Below, one piece after another: positions 13,498 through 16,380 of a stretch of 16,380 nt of DNA. Under the pieces are notes generated by a model, which saw only the letters and a program-made list of their open reading frames with translations, did no database searches and was not told the DNA's origin. The DNA is taken from NCBI GenBank assembly GCA_050261415.1, contig JBLNDG010000093.1, positions 1 through 16,380 on the forward strand, written 5' to 3'. Origin of the DNA: JBLNDG01 sp050261415 (GTDB lineage: Bacteria > Bacillota > Clostridia > Lutisporales > Lutisporaceae). Position 1 is the first letter of the stretch, and each line of letters opens with the position of its first letter. Made by a program: the position numbers and the translations under genes.

Positions 13498-14007
13498 ATG
13501 AACGAGTCTATAGTAGATTTGAATTTAAATATGTGGACAGTGTTCTTTACTCTTTTTAATGCAGTTGTGCTTTACCTGATACTAAGAAAACTATTGTTTG
13601 CCCCTGTGAAGAATTTCATGGACCAGAGGCGTGATGCAATAGCAGATGAATTTAAAAAGGCTGGCAGCCTAAAGGATGAAGCCGGTGCCCTAAAGGGTTT
13701 ATATGAAGGCAAGCTTGCCAATATTGAAGACGAGAAGAAGGAAATATTGGATGAAGCAAGAAAAATGGGCAGTTATGTTTATGAAAAGAGTAAGAAGGAA
13801 GCAGAAAAAGAAAAAGAAAGAATATTGAAGAGTGCCGAGATAGAGAAAAGACATATGTATGATAAGGCGAAAGAAGATTTGAAGAAGGAAACAGCCCTTA
13901 TGTCCATAGGTATTGCAGAAGGGATTTTGAAAAAAGAGATTGACAGCAAAACTAACGAGCATATCCTGGAAATGTTGCTGGATGATATATCGAAAGTAAA
14001 GGTGTAG
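13498..14007 (+). CDS. atpF: F1Fo ATP synthase subunit b
   Basis: This 169-residue peripheral-stalk subunit has one N-terminal membrane helix (about 11-29, MWTVFFTLFNAVVLYLILR) followed by the conserved LLFAPVKNFMDQRRDAIADEF and a long, highly charged helix (about 50-150) that dimerises as a right-handed coiled coil and reaches the delta subunit. Length and layout are normal for the family. ATG 13498 has GGAGGG 7 bases upstream. It lies 86 bases after atpE and 9 bases before atpH. Confidence 0.94.
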   Translation: MNESIVDLNLNMWTVFFTLFNAVVLYLILRKLLFAPVKNFMDQRRDAIADEFKKAGSLKDEAGALKGLYEGKLANIEDEKKEILDEARKMGSYVYEKSKKEAEKEKERILKSAEIEKRHMYDKAKEDLKKETALMSIGIAEGILKKEIDSKTNEHILEMLLDDISKVKV

Positions 14008-14016
14008 GGTGCTGTT

Positions 14017-14559
14017 ATGATTGAGAATGCAAGTAAAAGATACAGTCAATCTCTGTTTGAAGCTGCATTGGAGCAGGGCAAGCTCGACACGGTTTTTGAG
14101 GAACTGGCAGATCTAAAAAGAGTAATTGAGGGTAATCAGGCTTTCTTTAAAGTCCTTGAATATCCCTTTATTACTTTGGATGAAAAAATAAAAACAATCA
14201 ATGAAGTTTTTTCCAAAAGCTTCGATGAAGAAATATGCGGGTTTCTTAAGGTTCTGATAGAAAAGGATAGAGTTTATCTCATTGATGAAATTATTACGGA
14301 CTTTGAGGAATTATATTATGATCATAAACGCCTGCTCAAAGTACAGGTAACATCAGCTTTTGAAATAAGCGAGAGCTATAAGGAGCGACTTAAGACAAAG
14401 CTTGAGGAGCTTTTCGGCCAACATGTTGTCATTGATGTTAAGATAGATTCTTCAATAATTGGAGGGCTATTCATCAGGGCAAAGGATAAGGTGATTGACG
14501 CAACGGTTAGCGGAAAGCTGGAGAGAATGAAAAGCGAGCTTGTAGAGGAAAGACATTGA
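14017..14559 (+). CDS. atpH: F1Fo ATP synthase subunit delta
   Basis: This 180-residue protein caps the F1 head and ties it to the b-subunit stalk. The N-terminal six-helix domain begins with NASKRYSQSLFEAALEQGK (residues 4-22), the normal opening of OSCP/delta. The C-terminal part has IDSSIIGGLFIRAKDKVIDATVSGKLERM (143-171), the typical closing signature. Length is normal. The gene starts 9 bases after atpF with a weak AGGG site, so translation is probably coupled to atpF. It ends 19 bases before atpA. Confidence 0.94.
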   Translation: MIENASKRYSQSLFEAALEQGKLDTVFEELADLKRVIEGNQAFFKVLEYPFITLDEKIKTINEVFSKSFDEEICGFLKVLIEKDRVYLIDEIITDFEELYYDHKRLLKVQVTSAFEISESYKERLKTKLEELFGQHVVIDVKIDSSIIGGLFIRAKDKVIDATVSGKLERMKSELVEERH

Positions 14560-14578
14560 CAAAGACTGAGGTGAGATA

Positions 14579-16084
14579 ATGAGTATAAAACCGGATGAAA
14601 TAAGCGGGATCCTGAAGGAAAGGATCAAGCATTTTGACCAGAGACTACAGTCAAATGACATAGGAACAGTAATACAGGTCGGGGACGGTATCTCCCGTGT
14701 CTATGGTTTGAAAAACTGTATGGTAAACGAATTGCTTGAATTCCCCGGCGGGGTGTACGGGATGGCATTGAACCTTGAAGAAGATAATATAGGCTGTGTT
14801 CTTCTCGGCCCTGATAAGGATATAAAAGAAGGGGACATAGTAAAAAGCACCGGAAAGATTGTTGAAGTTCCTGTTGGTGAAGAGCTTCTGGGCAGGGTTG
14901 TTGATGCCCTTGGAAACCCGATAGACGGCAAGGGGGCAATAAAAAGCGATAAATTCAGGACTACCAGGACAAATGCACCGGGTATAGTGGAAAGAAAACC
15001 GGTAAATCAGCCGCTGCAGACAGGTATTAAAATAATAGATGCTTTGACTCCGATAGGTAAGGGACAGAGACAGCTCATAATAGGAGACAGGCAGACAGGA
15101 AAAACAACAATAGCCGTAGACACGATAATCAACCAAAAGGACAAGGCGGTAATATGTGTTTATGTAGCTATAGGCCAGAAGGCTTCAACAGTGGCGCAAA
15201 TCGTTGAAACCCTGAAGAATAAGGGAGCAATGGAATATACAATAGTAGTATCGGCATCAGCCAGTGAGCCTGCGCCTCTTCAGTACCTGGCACCCTATGC
15301 AGGATGTGCCATGGCTGAAGAGTTCATGTACAACGGCAGGGATGTGCTTATCGTCTATGATGATTTATCAAAGCATGCTGTTGCATACCGGTCAATGTCG
15401 CTGCTTCTGAGGAGACCGCCAGGAAGAGAGGCCTACCCCGGAGACGTATTCTATCTGCACTCAATGCTTCTTGAAAGATCCGCCAAGCTAAGTGATGAGC
15501 TGGGCGGAGGGTCGCTAACGGCGCTGCCTATTATTGAGACGCTGGGCGGAGAACTCTCATATATACCTACAAATGTTATTTCCATAACCGACGGGCAGAT
15601 ATTCCTGGAATCTGAGCTGTTCTTCTCAGGTATCAGACCTGCAATGAACGTTGGTATATCTGTATCAAGAGTCGGCGGGAGCGCGCAAATAAAGGCAATG
15701 AAAAAGGTTTCCGGGAAACTGAGGTTAAGCCTTGCACAGTTCAGGGAATTGGCAGCTTTTGCACAATTCGGCTCCGAGCTCGATAATGATACAAGACAGA
15801 TACTTGACCAGGGTGAGAGGATACAGGAGCTTCTGAAGCAGCCCCAGAACGCAACTATTCCTGTTGAAGAACAGGTTGTAAGCATATATGCAGTTTCCAA
15901 TGGTTACGCAAAGGATATCAAAACGAACCAGATCAGCGAATTTGTAAAGGAACTTGTCGAATACGTCAGAAACTGCTATGACGACATTCTTTCAAGCATA
16001 GCCGAGACTAAAGAACTCAACGAAGAGGCAGAGAACAGGCTAAAGCAAGCTATTGAAGAGTTCAAGAAAAAAATTGTTATGTAG
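14579..16084 (+). CDS. atpA: F1Fo ATP synthase subunit alpha
   Basis: This 501-residue protein is a full-length alpha chain, which holds the non-catalytic nucleotide sites and supplies the arginine finger to the catalytic beta sites. The N-terminal beta barrel spans about 24-95 and the nucleotide-binding domain about 96-375. It has the P-loop GDRQTGKT (169-176), the Walker B strand LIVYDD (257-262), PGREAYPGD (281-289) and the arginine finger R364 in SVSRVGGSAQ. The C-terminal helical domain follows. One segment is odd: where most bacterial alpha chains read ETQAGDVSAYIPTN, this one reads ETLGGELSYIPTN (320-332), with several changes and one residue fewer. ATG 14579 follows the GAGGTGAG site. 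The gene lies 45 bases before atpG. Confidence 0.97.
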   Translation: MSIKPDEISGILKERIKHFDQRLQSNDIGTVIQVGDGISRVYGLKNCMVNELLEFPGGVYGMALNLEEDNIGCVLLGPDKDIKEGDIVKSTGKIVEVPVGEELLGRVVDALGNPIDGKGAIKSDKFRTTRTNAPGIVERKPVNQPLQTGIKIIDALTPIGKGQRQLIIGDRQTGKTTIAVDTIINQKDKAVICVYVAIGQKASTVAQIVETLKNKGAMEYTIVVSASASEPAPLQYLAPYAGCAMAEEFMYNGRDVLIVYDDLSKHAVAYRSMSLLLRRPPGREAYPGDVFYLHSMLLERSAKLSDELGGGSLTALPIIETLGGELSYIPTNVISITDGQIFLESELFFSGIRPAMNVGISVSRVGGSAQIKAMKKVSGKLRLSLAQFRELAAFAQFGSELDNDTRQILDQGERIQELLKQPQNATIPVEEQVVSIYAVSNGYAKDIKTNQISEFVKELVEYVRNCYDDILSSIAETKELNEEAENRLKQAIEEFKKKIVM

Positions 16085-16129
16085 ATATATTTATGAAATA
16101 TCATAGCATGTAAAACCGGAGTGATTTGA

Positions 16130-16380
16130 TTGTCTGGATTAAATGATGTAAAAAACAGAATAAAGAGTGTCAAAAGCATAAAGCAGATTACGAAGGCAAT
16201 GAATCTTGTCGCAACGATAAAGTATAAAAAGGCAAGGGAGAGCGCCGAGCATATCAGGCACTTTATGGATGAGCTCAAGGGTACTGTTGAAAATATGTAT
16301 AACTTCAGGCTTGAAAGTGTGCAAAGCGCATATACAGAGGTGCGGGAAGTGAAGAAAACCCTCGCAGTTATAATTTGCTC
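16130..16380 (+). CDS. atpG: F1Fo ATP synthase subunit gamma, start only
   Basis: The first 83 codons of the central rotor shaft are present before the window ends. The start is TTG 16130, with GGAG 8 bases upstream. The frame reads SGLNDVKNRIKSVKSIKQIT and then KAMNLVATIKYKKARE, the conserved N-terminal helix that runs inside the alpha/beta ring. Family members usually begin with M-(A/S)-x-x-x-x-(I/V)-(K/R)-x-R-I, which supports the TTG. The downstream beta and epsilon genes are expected just outside the window. Confidence 0.93.
   Translation, partial: MSGLNDVKNRIKSVKSIKQITKAMNLVATIKYKKARESAEHIRHFMDELKGTVENMYNFRLESVQSAYTEVREVKKTLAVIIC

Noticed and set aside
1..16380. Insertion sequences, phage genes, CRISPR arrays, tRNA or rRNA genes
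   Set aside because: No transposase or integrase motif, no regularly spaced repeats and no cloverleaf or rRNA-like sequence was found.

Overview
The window looks like a chromosomal segment of a low-G+C, anaerobic member of the Clostridia. The reasons are strong AGGAGG-type ribosome binding sites, GTG and TTG starts, AT-rich spacers with TTGACA/TATAAT promoters, an atpIBEFHAG gene order, flavin and ferredoxin enzymes, and an intracellular GH127-type glycosidase. I cannot name the species; a plant-fibre-degrading clostridium is a reasonable guess. No tRNA, rRNA, CRISPR array, transposase or phage gene was seen.

Region 1 (1-4383) concerns secreted flavoprotein reductases. On the minus strand lies a decayed FMN-binding/FAD-binding reductase gene (38-1373) with two frameshifts and a large internal deletion; its promoter and a palindromic operator survive. 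Next comes a minus-strand tetR gene, divergent from an intact secreted flavoprotein of the same family (2464-4308). A 30-bp palindrome sits between the -10 box and the ribosome binding site of the intact gene, so the TetR protein probably controls it. The dead gene keeps the active-site residues of the fumarate/urocanate reductase family, while the intact gene has lost all of them, which suggests a different substrate.

Region 2 (4384-6366) is a single transcription unit: a GH127-type (DUF1680) beta-L-arabinofuranosidase-like enzyme without a signal peptide, ended by a strong terminator.

Region 3 (6367-8149) is a MarR-controlled redox operon: marR with a perfect-consensus promoter and a 12-bp palindromic operator, then a shortened nitroreductase-like gene with a second copy of the operator in front, then a full nitroreductase.

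Region 4 (8150-11690) is a mosaic: a NYN-OST-HTH putative RNA-processing protein, a fructokinase remnant made of three fragments, a chimera of a beheaded TetR with an FMN-binding domain, an EFR1-type flavodoxin/ferredoxin protein lacking one cluster cysteine, and an intact serine esterase.

Region 5 (11691-16380) is the F1Fo ATP synthase operon, atpI-B-E-F-H-A and the start of atpG. The c subunit has two carboxylates (E29 and E62, with S63 and Y67), the arrangement linked to sodium coupling in Fusobacterium. The alpha subunit has an unusual one-residue-shorter loop.

The most striking pattern is repeated gene erosion by internal deletion, mostly of flavin or iron-sulfur redox genes, next to intact and well-regulated relatives.
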